The notes below the pieces were generated by a model. That model saw nothing but the letters and a program-made list of their open reading frames with translations, did no database searches and was not told the DNA's origin. Positions 46,346-62,911 of a stretch of 64,000 nt of DNA are shown in pieces (the stretch's first letter is position 1; each line of letters opens with the position of its first letter). The translations under genes and the position numbers were made by a program. The DNA is from Strigops habroptila (Eukaryota > Chordata > Aves > Psittaciformes > Psittacidae). Location of the stretch: NCBI RefSeq assembly GCF_004027225.2, contig NC_044301.2, positions 18,648,733 to 18,712,732 on the forward strand, given 5' to 3'.

Positions 46346-48440
46346 CGGAGCTGGGGGTGCTCAGTGATGAGCTCACTCCTCTGCTGTTACTGCATTCCCC
46401 CCCCCCCCCGGATGATGCCTTTGCATGGAGCGAGGCTTTCCTGGGACCTGGCACAACAATAAAAGCATCAGTAAATAAATAAGGATCTACTTGGGCAGTG
46501 CTGAGAACTGGTCTCAACTTTGCCTGCCCTAAAATTCCCACTGCCCACACTGGGTCCATAAACATCCCCACACCATGAAGGAGGGGACAAGCCACAGGGG
46601 CTGTGGTGGCCAAGGGAATAACCAAAATCGTCCTAAAATAGGCACAGCCCTTGTTGCTAGGCAAGCACAAGCACTGCACAGGGAACTCTGGGCCCGGCTG
46701 TATTGGAGTTAAAAGTCAATCTGTGCTCCTCAAAACCTGCAATGGAGCCATGGGGATCTCCAAGACACCTCTTCCTTCTCTATCACCACTTGCTCCTCTG
46801 AAACACACAGCAATGCAGCCACTTGGGAGCTTCTGGCAGCAACATGCAGCATCCCCAGGTGTAGGGATGGGACTCGTGAAGGATTTGGCCCCAGGCTCTG
46901 CAGCCCTCACCCCCACACCCCTGCCTGGCTCTGCAGTGCTGTGATGGCCACCATCACCATCGTGTCTCTTGTGCTTACCTGGTGGGGATCTCCACAGGCA
47001 CCAGCTCCTTGTTGGGCCAGATGTACTTGATGATAATGACTGCTGTGACATACCAGGTGCCAATCACGCTTAGGGAGCTGCAAGAGGGGACAGGAGGCCA
47101 TCAGCATGCTCCCTCCCCGCTCCATGGAGGATCTCCTCCCAGCATCTCCAGCCCCAGGCCACCCTAGCCCTCCCATCAAGACCAGCCCTGCTCTCCCTTC
47201 CCACGGGAATATGCCAGGCACAGTCACCCACTGTCCCTAGAGCAGATGCTGATGTAACCCTGCTGCGTTCGAGCAGCAGACCTGCCAGCAAGGGGATGGG
47301 CTGGGTTTTGGGAAGGAAAAAGAGGCAAGTGTTAAAGCAGTGACACTCCTTGGTAGTCCTGATCCAGCTCCAGCAGCCAGGTTACACTGAGATGCTTGGT
47401 GGGGCAGGCCTGGCCTGCAGACCCCCAGCCTGGGGACCCTTACTGGCTCTGCTTTCTGCTGGATGGCCATCTCCAAAGACAGGGCATGACACAACTGAAA
47501 GCAGCTCTCTCCGCTTCCTCCAGTGAGCAGAAGGGAGGGACACAAGCCCCAGAGTATGACAGTGTGGCCACATGGTGCTCAGCAGCTTCAGTGCTTCCCA
47601 GATGGGGAAACTGAGGCACAGGAAGGCGGAGGAGGAGATGACCAACCCTTCAGGGGTGAGCAGGCAGATATGGTGATAGAACCATAGCATTTCCACTCCC
47701 CATCCCCTGGGATGGTGCTTAGGTGGGTGCTGGCTGGCCCACCCTGGCCCCCAGCCCCAGAGGACTCTCCCCACCCACCTGGTGTATTTTTGGAAGCCGA
47801 TTTCCTTGGGGATGGAGAGAGGCAGGATGAGGAGGAAGGCCGTGATGCTGATAGCGAACTTGCAGTGCGTGTACCAGCAGCTGCTCCCAGCTTTCTTGGG
47901 CTCTGTCACCAGAGCAGCAATGACTGTGGGGACAACCAGAGTGGTCAGGTTGTCCCCTTCCAGCTGAAGGGACAGCAACGGGTTGGGTTTTGTTCCCCCA
48001 TGGGACACAGTTACTCTTGTCTTCCTGGTCTCTGATGATGAGGAAAGTGATGCAGGTGCCGAAGGTGTAGATGGCAATGGCCACCTCACACAGCACGCCA
48101 GGCACCTTCCCGCAGACGGCCCACACCACCTCCTGGTAGTTGCACTCATTGCTGGCCTGTGAGCAGTATGCCAGGATGACCAAGCCTCCAATGATGAAAA
48201 TCAACATGCACTGGGGTGGGGAAGAGACAGGGAGGGGACACTGAGGCAACAGCATGAAGAGGTCCCCAAAGCCACCCCAGGCAGCCACCCCCGAACACAC
48301 TGAGCATCTCTGGTGCACATCACCCAACAGCTCTTCTTCCCAGGAGCCGGGTCCTCCCCAAGCCCCTTCTGGGGATCCACATGTCACCCCATGCCCCCTC
48401 CCTGGGTGGGACAGGGGACTGTTCCTTCCCTACCTCTCAC

Positions 48441-48854
48441 CATCTGCAGTGCGATGCCCACAGCCACACTGCCGGCCATGCTGAAGGCAGTAGGAAAGTT
48501 GAGCAGCCCAGCCCCAAGGGCACAATGAAGACAGCTCCCAAAGCCGACGTGGCCCCCAGACCATTCCCTTGGCTCTCTCCGTTCTTTGTCACCGTCTCCA
48601 TGCTGGGGCTCTGCAGGAGCCTGGCCCATTCCCTGGCATCGGTGCTCTACTCCCAATCCTTGTAGTCGCTGTTGATGCTCCCAGTGCCCTGAGCCACTGT
48701 CCCTCCCAGGGTGGCACATGCCACCATCCACATCCCACTAGCGCTCCTGCATGAGGCTCCACCGGCTGCCTCGAGGAGGGTCCTGTGCCAGCGCTGGCTC
48801 CATCAGGCAGGGAGGGCAGTGAACGGGCAGGCAGTGTGAGGTGCTTCACTACTC
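48441..48854 (-). pseudogene. SLC38A7: SLC38A7 first coding exon with three lesions
   Basis: An acceptor (CTTCTAG on the minus strand) suggests the exon starts at 48854. The codon aligned with the initiator is GTG (48695-48697), reading VAQG where MAQV is expected; in-frame ATGs exist 10 and 12 codons upstream. TAG at 48647-48649 replaces codon 17. Around 48510-48525 ten bases are missing between FIV and LGAGLLNFP: the exon has 257 coding bases where 267 fit the phase. The donor after QM is intact. Confidence 0.88.
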
Positions 48855-49489
48855 CTAGAAGCAATGAAGAAGGACATGGTGTTAATTAAGGTCCATTAAC
48901 AAAGAACAACCTGAGCATCAGATGGGGGCATGGTGGAAATGAGTTCCCTGGGTCTCAGCTCAGTATCACAGCATGCACGTGTCCTCACACCAGCAGATAC
49001 AGCAGAACTCGCCTCTCGTCCCCCAAATGCAGGATGAGGACACTGCTGCCATCAGATGGAGGACTGAGTAGTGGCTGTGGGGCTGGGGAGCTGCAGCCTC
49101 ATGGCAGGACTTGCCTTCCTGCAGGCACAAGACCCAGCGTCATGGCTCTCACTTCCTGATTTCCATCCCCAATTCCTGCAAGCTCTGCAAAAGCCGCAGT
49201 GCACATGCTCTTGGATAAAGGTCAAGGCTGGGCTCAACTGGACAACCCAGGCCTGCAGCAGAAACACCGCGTCACCAGTAAAAGGGCTGGCACCTTCAAG
49301 CACACCCCATGGTGCCACCAGCATGAGGCATCTTGGAAGTTTTTGGACCTGAAGACCTGGTGTTTCCAGCACTGCAGCCCTTGGGGATTGGACAGCCCAG
49401 ATCTCATCCCAGTGTCTCTGAGCTGGAGATCAACCCTCACAGCCTGGCAGGAATGATCTATGCAGCTAAGGGAAATCTCTTTTCCAGGG
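48855..49489. other. Upstream part of SLC38A7, no gene seen
   Basis: Intron or 5' flank of SLC38A7 up to the 3' LTR of element C. No exon, promoter or repeat could be supported. Confidence 0.45.
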
Positions 49490-50057
49490 TGTCGTGGTTT
49501 GAGGCCAGCTGGTAACTCGGAACCATGCAGCTGCTCGCTCACTCCCCCCGCTTCTTCCTCCCCCTGCTCCCGGAGGGATGGGGAGGAGAATCAGAAGAAT
49601 GTAACTCCCACGGGTTGAGATAAGAGCAGTCCAGTAACTAAGGTATAATACAAAACCACTACTGCTACCACCAATGATAATAATGATTAGTGAAATAACA
49701 AGGGGAGAGGATACAATTGCTCACCACCCGCCGACCGATACCCAGCCCGACCCGAGCAGTGATCTGGGCCTTCCGGGTAACTCCCCCCGGTTTATATACT
49801 GGGCATGACATGCTGTGGTATGGAATACCCCTTTGGCTAGTTTGGGTCAGGTGTCCTGTCTCTGCTTCCTCCCGGCTTCCCCTCCTCCCTGGCAAAGCAT
49901 GAGACTGAGAAAGTCCTTGGTTGGAATAAACATTACTTAGCAATAACTAAAAACATTGGTGTTATCAGCGTTGTTCCCAGGCTGAAAGTTAAAAAACACA
50001 GCACTGCACCAGCTACTAAGAAGGAGAAAAATGACTGCTATAGCTGAACCCAGGACA
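49490..50057 (-). repeat. 3' LTR of element C
   Basis: 568 bp in minus orientation, TGTCCTGGGTTCAG start at 50057 and CACGACA end at 49490, with a TATATAAA box (about 49791-49798). Same length as the 3' LTR of element B. Confidence 0.9.
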
Positions 50058-50485
50058 GTATCCACCCCTTATTCCATACCATTCATGTCATGCTCAGATC
50101 CCACATCTCTCAACACACCATCGCCCCTGTCCCATATATACACATATATATACACCCACACCCACACACAGAGAAAGATATCATTCCCTAGTCCATGGAC
50201 CAATCCCTATAAAATTGCTGAATTCATCCAGTCCATGATGTCAGGCTCCATCTCTTGTAATAGTCTTTCAGGGCAGGAGGGACGGTGTGTAGTGTTGGGT
50301 TGTTACCTGCTGATGATACCGCCAAACTCGTCTGGTCACTGCTGAGCTCGTCTGGTTTCCTCAAAATTCATTCTTTGTTGAGGTGATGATTGGAGGGAAG
50401 TCAGGGTCAGTTGCTGGCGACCTGAAGATATCTAGCTGGTGGGCTATAAAAGTGTTATAGAGCAGGCAACAGCATACAATTGAGT

Positions 50486-51250
50486 TCATTGGCTGATTTC
50501 CCCCAAAATCAAATCCCCTTGAGGTACACATCGGACTTCCCCATCTTCCTGCATTACCCACCAAGTATATCCAGGTCCCTGAGCAAAAGCAACCCCACGA
50601 GTGGGTTTGCCTTTACCTGAAGCAGGTATAACCCAGACTGTCTTCCCTAACAAATTCTTCATGTGAACCACAGGAACTTTATCCCCCTCTACAGGACGTA
50701 AAAGTTCTGATTGGGCTGGGCCAGCCCTGTTGGCAGATCCCCTAGTGTTGACCAACCAGGTGGCTTTTGGTAAATGTGTATCCCAGTGTTTGAAAGTCCC
50801 ACCACCCATTGCTGTCAGGGTAGTTTTTAACAGCCCATTGTACCGTTCAATTTTCCCAGAGGCTGGTGCATGGTAGGGGATGTGATATACCCACTCAATG
50901 CCATGCTCTTTGGCCCAAGTGTCTATAAGGTTGTTCTGGAAATGAGTCCCATTGTCTGACTCAATTCTCTCTGGGGTGCCGTGTCACCACAAAACTTGTT
51001 TCTCAAGGCCCAGGATAGTGTTCCAAGCAGCAATGTGGGGCACAGCGTATGTTTCCAGCCATCCGGTGGTTGCTTCCACCATGGTAAGCACATAGCGCTT
51101 GCCTTGGCGGGTTGGTGGGAGTGTAATATGGTCAATCTGCCAGGCCTCCCCATACTTGTACTTCATCCATTGTCCTCCATACCAGAGAGGCTTTAACCCC
51201 TTGGCTTGCTTAATTGCAGCATGTTTCACATTTGTGAATAACCTGGGCAA
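50486..51250 (-). pseudogene. Retroviral integrase with one nonsense codon (element C)
   Basis: Same protein as the element B integrase, including the zinc-domain and D,D35E region. It reads in one frame apart from a TGA at 50984-50986 where element B has CAA (Gln). It is out of frame with the RT-RNase H reading frame upstream. Confidence 0.85.
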
Positions 51251-51293
51251 TAGTGTCCATTGTTAAGGCCACCTCTCGATCACAAGCCCATCT

Positions 51294-53297
51294 CTATGTT
51301 GCATCTCTGCCTTGATGGCCTGAGGTGTCATGGGCCCACTGGGCTAAAAATAATTCACCCTTATGTTGCCAATCTAAGTCCATCTGAGCCACTTCAATCT
51401 TAGCAGCTTTATCCACTTGCTGGTTGTTCTGGTGTTCCTCAGTGGCCTGACTCTTGGGTACATGAGCATCTACGTGGCGCACCTTCACCACTAGGTTCTG
51501 CACCCGGGCAGTGACATCTTGCCACAATGCAGCAGCCCAGATGGGTTTCCGTGTTGCCAGTTGCTCTGCTTCCATTCCTGCAACCACCCCCACATTTGCC
51601 ACCATCCATGAGTCAGTACAGAGATAAAGTACTGGCCATTTTTCTCGTTCAGCAATGTCCAAGGCCAGCTGGATGGCTTTCATCTCTGCAAACTGACTCC
51701 ATTCACCCTCTCCTTCAGCAGTTTCTGCATCTTGTTGCAGGGGACTCCACACAGCTGCCTTCCATCTCTGATGCTTTCCCACAATACAGCAGGACCCATC
51801 AGTAAACAAGGCATATTGCTTTTCACTCTCTGACAGTTCATTATATGGTGGGGCCTCTTCAGCATGCGTCACCTCCTCTTCTGGTGACATCCCAAAATCT
51901 TTGCCCTCTGGCCAGTCCATGATGACTTCTAGAATTCCTGGACGACGGGGATTTCCTATTTGAGCTCGTTGTGTAATTAGTGCGGCCCACTTACTCCATG
52001 TAGCATCAGTTGCATGATGGGTAGAGGAGACCCTGCCTTTGAACATCCAGCCCAGCACAGGCAACCAGGGTGCCAGGAGGAGCTGCGCTTCAGTTCCAAT
52101 CACTTCTGAGGCAGCTCGAACCCCTTCATAGGCTGCCAGTATCTCTTTTTCAGTGGGAGTATAGCTGGCCTCGGATCCTTTATATCCCCGACTCCAAAAG
52201 CCAAGGGGTCGACCTCGAGTCTCCCCTGGAGCTTTCTGCCAGAGGCCCCAGGTAGGACCATTCTCCCCAGCTGCGGTATAGAGCACATTTTTCACATCTG
52301 GCCCTGCCCAGTCTGGTCCAAGGGCTACTGCATGAACTATTTCTCGTTTAATTTGTTCAAAGGCTTGTTGTTGCTCAGGGCCCCATTTGAAATCATTCTT
52401 CTTCCGGGTCACGTGGTAGAGAGGGCTTACAATCAGACTGTAATTTGGGATGTGCATTCTCCAGAACCCCACAACACCTAAGAAAGCTTGTGTTTCTTTC
52501 TTGTTAGTTGGTGGAGACATTGCTGTTATCTTCTTGATCACGTCTGTGGAGATCTGGCAACGTCCATCTTGCCATTTTATTCCCAAAAATTGAATCTCCT
52601 GTGCAGGTCCCTTGACCTTACTCCGTTTTATGGCAAAACCAGCATTCAGCAGGATTTGGATTATCTTCCTCCCTTTCTCAAAATCTTCTTCCACTGTATC
52701 ACCCCACACGATGATGTCATCAATGTATTGCAGGTGTTCTGGAGCTTGCCCCTGTTCCAGTGCAGTCTGGATCAATCCAGGGCAGATGGTAGGGCTGTGT
52801 TTCCACCCCTGGGGCAGTTGGTTCCAAGTGTACTGGACGCCCCTCCAAGTGAAAGCAAACTGTGGCCTGCATTCTGCTGCCAAAGGGATTGAGAAAAACG
52901 CATTGGCAATATCAATTGTGACATACCACTTGGCTGCCTTTGACTCCAGTTCATATTGAAGTTCTAGCATGTCCGGTGCAGCAGCACTCAATGGTGGTGT
53001 GACTTTGTTCAGGCCATGATAGTGTACGGTTAGTCTCCACTCTCCATTAGACTTTTGCACTGGCCATATGGGGCTATTAAAAGGTGAGCGGGTCCTGCTG
53101 ATCACTCCTTGGCTCTCCAGTCTACGGATTAGCTTATGGATGGGAATAGAGGTGTCTCGGTTGGTGCGATATTGCTGCCAGTGCACTGTTGTGGTCGCAA
53201 TTGGCACAGGACACAGGGAAATCTCTTTATTTTTCCCTAGACAGTGTCTCCAAAGACCCTTCCGGACCAGCCCGCTCTTTGCCTGCAGGCTGCTCAA
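51294..53297 (-). CDS. ERV reverse transcriptase-RNase H open frame (element C)
   Basis: A 667-codon frame with no stop. The first 27 or so residues come from flanking DNA, so there is no natural start. RT motifs follow in order: IHKLIRRLESQGVI, FNSPIWPVQKSNGEWR, YVTIDIANAFFSIPL (catalytic Asp), FTWRGVQYTW, LPQGWKHSPTIC and YIDDIIVWG (catalytic Asp pair). RNase H follows: ALFTDGSC, FAEMKAIQLAL, YLCTDSWMV and VRHVDAHV, giving the Asp-Glu-Asp-Asp set. The WxGxQYTW-LPQG pattern and YIDD resemble class III (ERVL/spuma-like) elements; this is a judgement by eye. It lacks gag, protease and a 5' LTR, so it cannot act alone. Confidence 0.85.
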   Translation of the reverse strand: MSSLQAKSGLVRKGLWRHCLGKNKEISLCPVPIATTTVHWQQYRTNRDTSIPIHKLIRRLESQGVISRTRSPFNSPIWPVQKSNGEWRLTVHYHGLNKVTPPLSAAAPDMLELQYELESKAAKWYVTIDIANAFFSIPLAAECRPQFAFTWRGVQYTWNQLPQGWKHSPTICPGLIQTALEQGQAPEHLQYIDDIIVWGDTVEEDFEKGRKIIQILLNAGFAIKRSKVKGPAQEIQFLGIKWQDGRCQISTDVIKKITAMSPPTNKKETQAFLGVVGFWRMHIPNYSLIVSPLYHVTRKKNDFKWGPEQQQAFEQIKREIVHAVALGPDWAGPDVKNVLYTAAGENGPTWGLWQKAPGETRGRPLGFWSRGYKGSEASYTPTEKEILAAYEGVRAASEVIGTEAQLLLAPWLPVLGWMFKGRVSSTHHATDATWSKWAALITQRAQIGNPRRPGILEVIMDWPEGKDFGMSPEEEVTHAEEAPPYNELSESEKQYALFTDGSCCIVGKHQRWKAAVWSPLQQDAETAEGEGEWSQFAEMKAIQLALDIAEREKWPVLYLCTDSWMVANVGVVAGMEAEQLATRKPIWAAALWQDVTARVQNLVVKVRHVDAHVPKSQATEEHQNNQQVDKAAKIEVAQMDLDWQHKGELFLAQWAHDTSGHQGRDAT

Positions 53298-53299
53298 AC

Positions 53300-53870
53300 C
53301 CCATGCTTGTGCCGGAAATCCTCTTCAAAGCCTTCGGGGCGTGGGGGGGAACCCCGCAGGCCTGCGCTAGGGGTCCCCGGGCCGGTGGGTCCGCGACGGC
53401 CCCGTTACACCCCGACCCTGCGAGCCGGCGGGTCCACGGCGGCCCCAGTACACCCCGACCCTGCGAGCCGGCGCCGCTCCGAGGGTGACTCCACAGCTCC
53501 ACGCCCGCCCCGCTCCGGGAGGGGCAGGTTCCGGGGCCGGTGTGGAGCACCCCGCGATCCCCGGGGATGCCACAGCAGGTCGCTGGGCTCCCCGCACCCC
53601 CCGCTCTGGTTACCCCCGTGTCCCGGCCCGCTCACCACCCACTCCATTCCGCTCCAGCCCCGCTCACCGCCCGCTCCGCTCCGGCCCCGCCCCACCCGCG
53701 GCACACCGGGGGTTGGACCGCGACCCCGCCCGCACCGGGGTGCGGCGGCGGGGCTGGGGGGAGGCAGCGCTGCTCCGGGTATGGAACGAGGCCCCAGGCG
53801 AGGTGCGAGGGCTCGATGCAACCTGGGGAGGTCGCAGCACCGGGGACAACATCAACAGCATCAGCCACAG
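53300..53870. promoter_or_regulatory. GC-rich island, probable former SLC38A7 5' end
   Basis: CpG-dense sequence between element C and the GOT2 3' end. As GOT2 is transcribed towards it and SLC38A7 away from it, it is most likely the SLC38A7 promoter or first exon, now separated from the gene by element C. No exon could be delimited. Contains a 43-bp tandem repeat. Open frames across it are compositional. Confidence 0.4.
53381..53466. repeat. 43-bp tandem duplication in GC island
   Basis: Units 53381-53423 and 53424-53466, each beginning GCCGG and ending ACCCCGACCCTGCGA, with a few differences; a partial third copy follows. Confidence 0.8.
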
Positions 53871-53888
53871 CAGTGGCACGGAAATCGG

Positions 53889-53894
53889 TTTATT
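53889..53894 (-). terminator. GOT2: Candidate GOT2 poly(A) signal
   Basis: AATAAA on the minus strand about 1.55 kb after the GOT2 stop codon. I found no canonical hexamer closer; AATAAG variants occur near 54787 and 53963. The assignment is tentative. Confidence 0.3.
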
Positions 53895-54088
53895 GCAGGA
53901 ATCAGAGCAAGCAGAGGGCATCAGGCCATGTAAACAATCATTGCCATACAAGCGCAAACCGTCTTATTGGGGAGCAGCAGGAGCCTCCAGCCCTCCTCGG
54001 GATGTGTGAGCGGCTCCTCTCAGCCTGGCTCTGAGGAGAACACAGCGGCTCTGGGTGGGAATGAGGAAGGAAGACTGCTCTGCTGAAT

Positions 54089-54250
54089 GACAGAATCATT
54101 CTAGGGAATGGTTTGGGTTGGAAGGGACCTTAAAGCTCATCCGGTTCCAACCCCCTGCCATGGGCAGAGACACCTTCCACTAGAGCAGGTTGCTCCAAGC
54201 CCCATCCAACTTGGCCTTGAACACTGCCAGGGATGGGGCAGCCGCAAGGC
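54089..54250 (-). repeat. CR1 LINE 3' fragment
   Basis: Short antisense CR1 tail downstream of GOT2, possibly within its 3' UTR. Ends after CAGGGATGGGGCAGCC. Confidence 0.85.
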
Positions 54251-55439
54251 CCTGGTGCAAAGGGGAAAGGTGCCAGTGTGTGGAGAAAGCTCAGGCAGAC
54301 TCAGAGTTTATCCCCCCCGCGGTGAATGAGAAACTCCATCGTGCTCCAGTGGTTGAGTACAGGGCTGACGGCCTCCAGGAACTCACACAACACCTACACC
54401 TTCAACACTGTAGACTTCAACTTCAGCTCCATGACACCAACTCCCACCTGGGGGACTCGCAGCCCACCCACTCCATGCTCTTGAGGCACACATGGGAATT
54501 GCCCTCCCGCTGCATGGGATCCTCAGGAGATGAGTGTGTCATTGGCCAGACCAGATCCTCTGTGCTGGCACATCTCTGAGAGGGAACATCTGATGCGTGT
54601 CAGGAACAGGATCCTGCTGTGCAATGACAGGATGAAGTCCCCAGCTCAACACAGCCATGGGGGTGGACCTCTTGATTCACGGCTTTGGGACCCATACAAG
54701 GACTCTGCTCTGCAGGGGGGGCTGCTGGGGTTGGGATGGGGATGGAAGAGGCAGAGACCAACAGAGTGGTTTTCAGACGAGGTTCTTATTGGGAGGAGAG
54801 GGTGAGCAAGTGTTTCACCTCAAGGTACAGGATTGAAGTGAGAAGTGGGCAGGTTTAGAGGAGGGACGCTGCTCTGCCCCACACACCAATGCCCCTGTGA
54901 ATTATACCTGAAAGGAGATTCCCAGATGGAAAGAGCAAAGCAGCAATTGAGCTGATTTTAGTAGTGAGCAGTCCTCAGAGCTTTGGTGCTGCCCAGCCCC
55001 AGGTAAGGAGGATGGAGCCTGGTAGAAGCAGGGACTGTGAGGTCAGAGGAGCATGCCTGAGCAGCCCTAACACTCAGCCCCCAGGTCCCCTCCCGCTGCA
55101 TCACAAAGCCTTCTCCTGGAGAACTGAGCATGGGGGAGACTCTGGTACCTCCACTGGTAGGATGGCAGCATGAAGCTGGTGCTTCTTCCAGCTCGTGAGG
55201 GTGCTGGGGCTGATGGACAGCAGGGGAGAATGGCTGTGACAAGCGGGAGCCAGCAACACTGTCCCTGCTCCACACTGCAGGGTGGTTTTGACTAGGCTTC
55301 TACAACAACTTATCTACAAGATACGTTCAGCAGCAGTGTCGAGTGCTGTGCTTGGATGTATTCTGCTTCTTTCCTTTCCCTCCCCATCTTCGACTGGTGG
55401 GGAAGGGAAAGCTGCCAGCTCCAGGGCACACACCTGTCT

Positions 55440-61589
<6,150 letters not shown>

Positions 61590-62911
61590 CTGAAGGGAAA
61601 GAAAAAGAGCAGCTAAGAATTAGGCTTTGAGAACTGGCCAGGGACATGCATCAACATGGCTAGAGGGAAAACTTCAAGGGAAATCTTGGCTTTAAACCCC
61701 TGGAAGAGGTACGAGCAGTGCTAAGAGAATTATCCAGGGAGAAAAGAACCAACTCCTTTATGCTACATGATCTGGCACTGCATTTTACGTTGCAGAATGA
61801 GAAAAGAGATTCAGTTCACTGTGGCTGAAGATTAACTGACTCCCTGCAAGTCATTAACATGTAGACATGGCCCCGCTTGCCTTATGTGCTGACACCAGGA
61901 AGGCCCCAGGAAACAGAAGCCTTACCATGAATACGGGGCCTCTTCCAAACTCCTGGAAGAACTCTTGTGCATGAAGACTAATCTGCTCTTCCCACAACAT
62001 CGGCTGAGCTAATGGAGACGTTTCCCTTCCCTGTCCTCCAAACTCTGCCCCACTTGGAGAGGGATGTTGCAGCCAAATGCTGTTTTCCTGGAAATCACAG
62101 AGGACACTTTCTTCCTGGTGTGACAAGCGACAAGCTCCAATGTGAAGGCCCCTTCCCTTGCTGCCAAGGAGAAGCTTTGTGCTCCACTCTCCAGCAGCTG
62201 CTCTATAAACCACCTGCCTCTGCCCTGTTGGCAGAACATCTTGAAGATGAAGAGGCTTTCTTAATGTCAAGGGCAGACCAGACCATGCTGTAAAAAGAAA
62301 ACTGTTATTCTCTCTTTGGTCACAGCCTCTGCCCAGTCCCACGTCTGGGCTTTGCAGGCCTGTAGACAGTGCAAGAGAAGTGGTGTGGTGGTTTGTAACC
62401 TGCCTGGCAGAGAGCTACAGCTGTAACAGCCCTCTCCTGAAGGCAGGATTACTAAAGACAACCCCACATCCTGTGAGCATCCCGACTCACAGGCACCTAC
62501 CCAGATGCCTGAGCTCAGTAGGGGACAAAGCACCCAGCACAAGGTAGATTGGGTTTATCTCCTCTGGGGCAGGATTCAGTCTTGATTGCTGAAGGAGAAA
62601 CACGCAGCCAGATGGCTCCACACATCAGCTTCACAAAGCTTTGAGGCCTGGTGGAGGCCACCTCACCTGAAGATAACCACCTTTCCAACTTGGGAAGGCT
62701 GTCCTGGAGCTGGATCCTGCCCCAGGCAAGGCAGGCAGCCTGGAGCCACCCTGGGCCAGCCAGACCTCCTGCTGAGCACTGGGTGTGCTGACATACAGCA
62801 CAGCTGAAAGCGGCAGGGCCAAGGAAGACTAACGTGATCAGCAGAACTCACAAAATCATCTTCTCCCTCCACTCTATTGTTGCTTTGTGTCCATTTAGAC
62901 CTGGTTTATTC
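61590..62911 (-). other. GOT2: GOT2 intron 1 (part), no gene seen
   Basis: Intron upstream of GOT2 exon 2. No exon-1-like CpG island or mitochondrial presequence is visible here, so exon 1 lies right of the window. Confidence 0.55.

Larger units (their letters stand above)
43046..48697 (-). pseudogene. SLC38A7: SLC38A7 (SNAT7), unitary pseudogene
   Basis: Relic of the lysosomal sodium-coupled neutral amino-acid transporter 7, which exports glutamine and asparagine; an 11-helix protein of about 462 residues in human. Coding exons in transcript order: 48441-48697, 48015-48210, 47779-47923, 46979-47077, 45862-45919, 45377-45504, 44399-44546, 44335-44300 plus 43741-43578 (one exon split by an LTR), 43275-43329, 43079-43191 (extended to 43046). 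Matching segments include [46 protein letters not shown] and [20 protein letters not shown]. Lesions: initiator GTG, TAG at codon 17, 10-bp net deletion, 2-bp deletion with TAA, 15-bp duplication, two lost donors, LTR in an exon, stop lost. The order between CNOT1 and GOT2 matches human. Human comparison is from memory. Confidence 0.9.
49490..53214 (-). mobile_element. ERV element C, 5'-truncated, with long RT-RNase H frame
   Basis: A minus-strand copy of the family of elements A and B: RT-RNase H (about 53214-51294), integrase (51250-50486), env-less tail, 3' LTR (50057-49490). The 5' LTR, gag and protease are missing; the sequence starts at the protease/RT border. Identical 14-bp stretches (AGGGAAATCTCTTT) lie at 49469-49482 and 53215-53228, at or near the two ends. 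Defective. Confidence 0.9.

Noticed and set aside
48029-48040. One residue fewer in SLC38A7 coding exon 2 (FLIIRDQ) as a further lesion
   Set aside because: A 3-bp in-frame difference may be normal variation; not counted.
43046-48697. SLC38A7 lesions as sequencing errors
   Set aside because: They include a 554-bp LTR with target duplication, an exact 15-bp duplication and substitutions at splice sites; CNOT1 and GOT2 nearby have none.
53244-54034. Several open frames of 100-230 codons
   Set aside because: Same reason: CpG-rich composition and a 43-bp tandem repeat, no recognisable domain.
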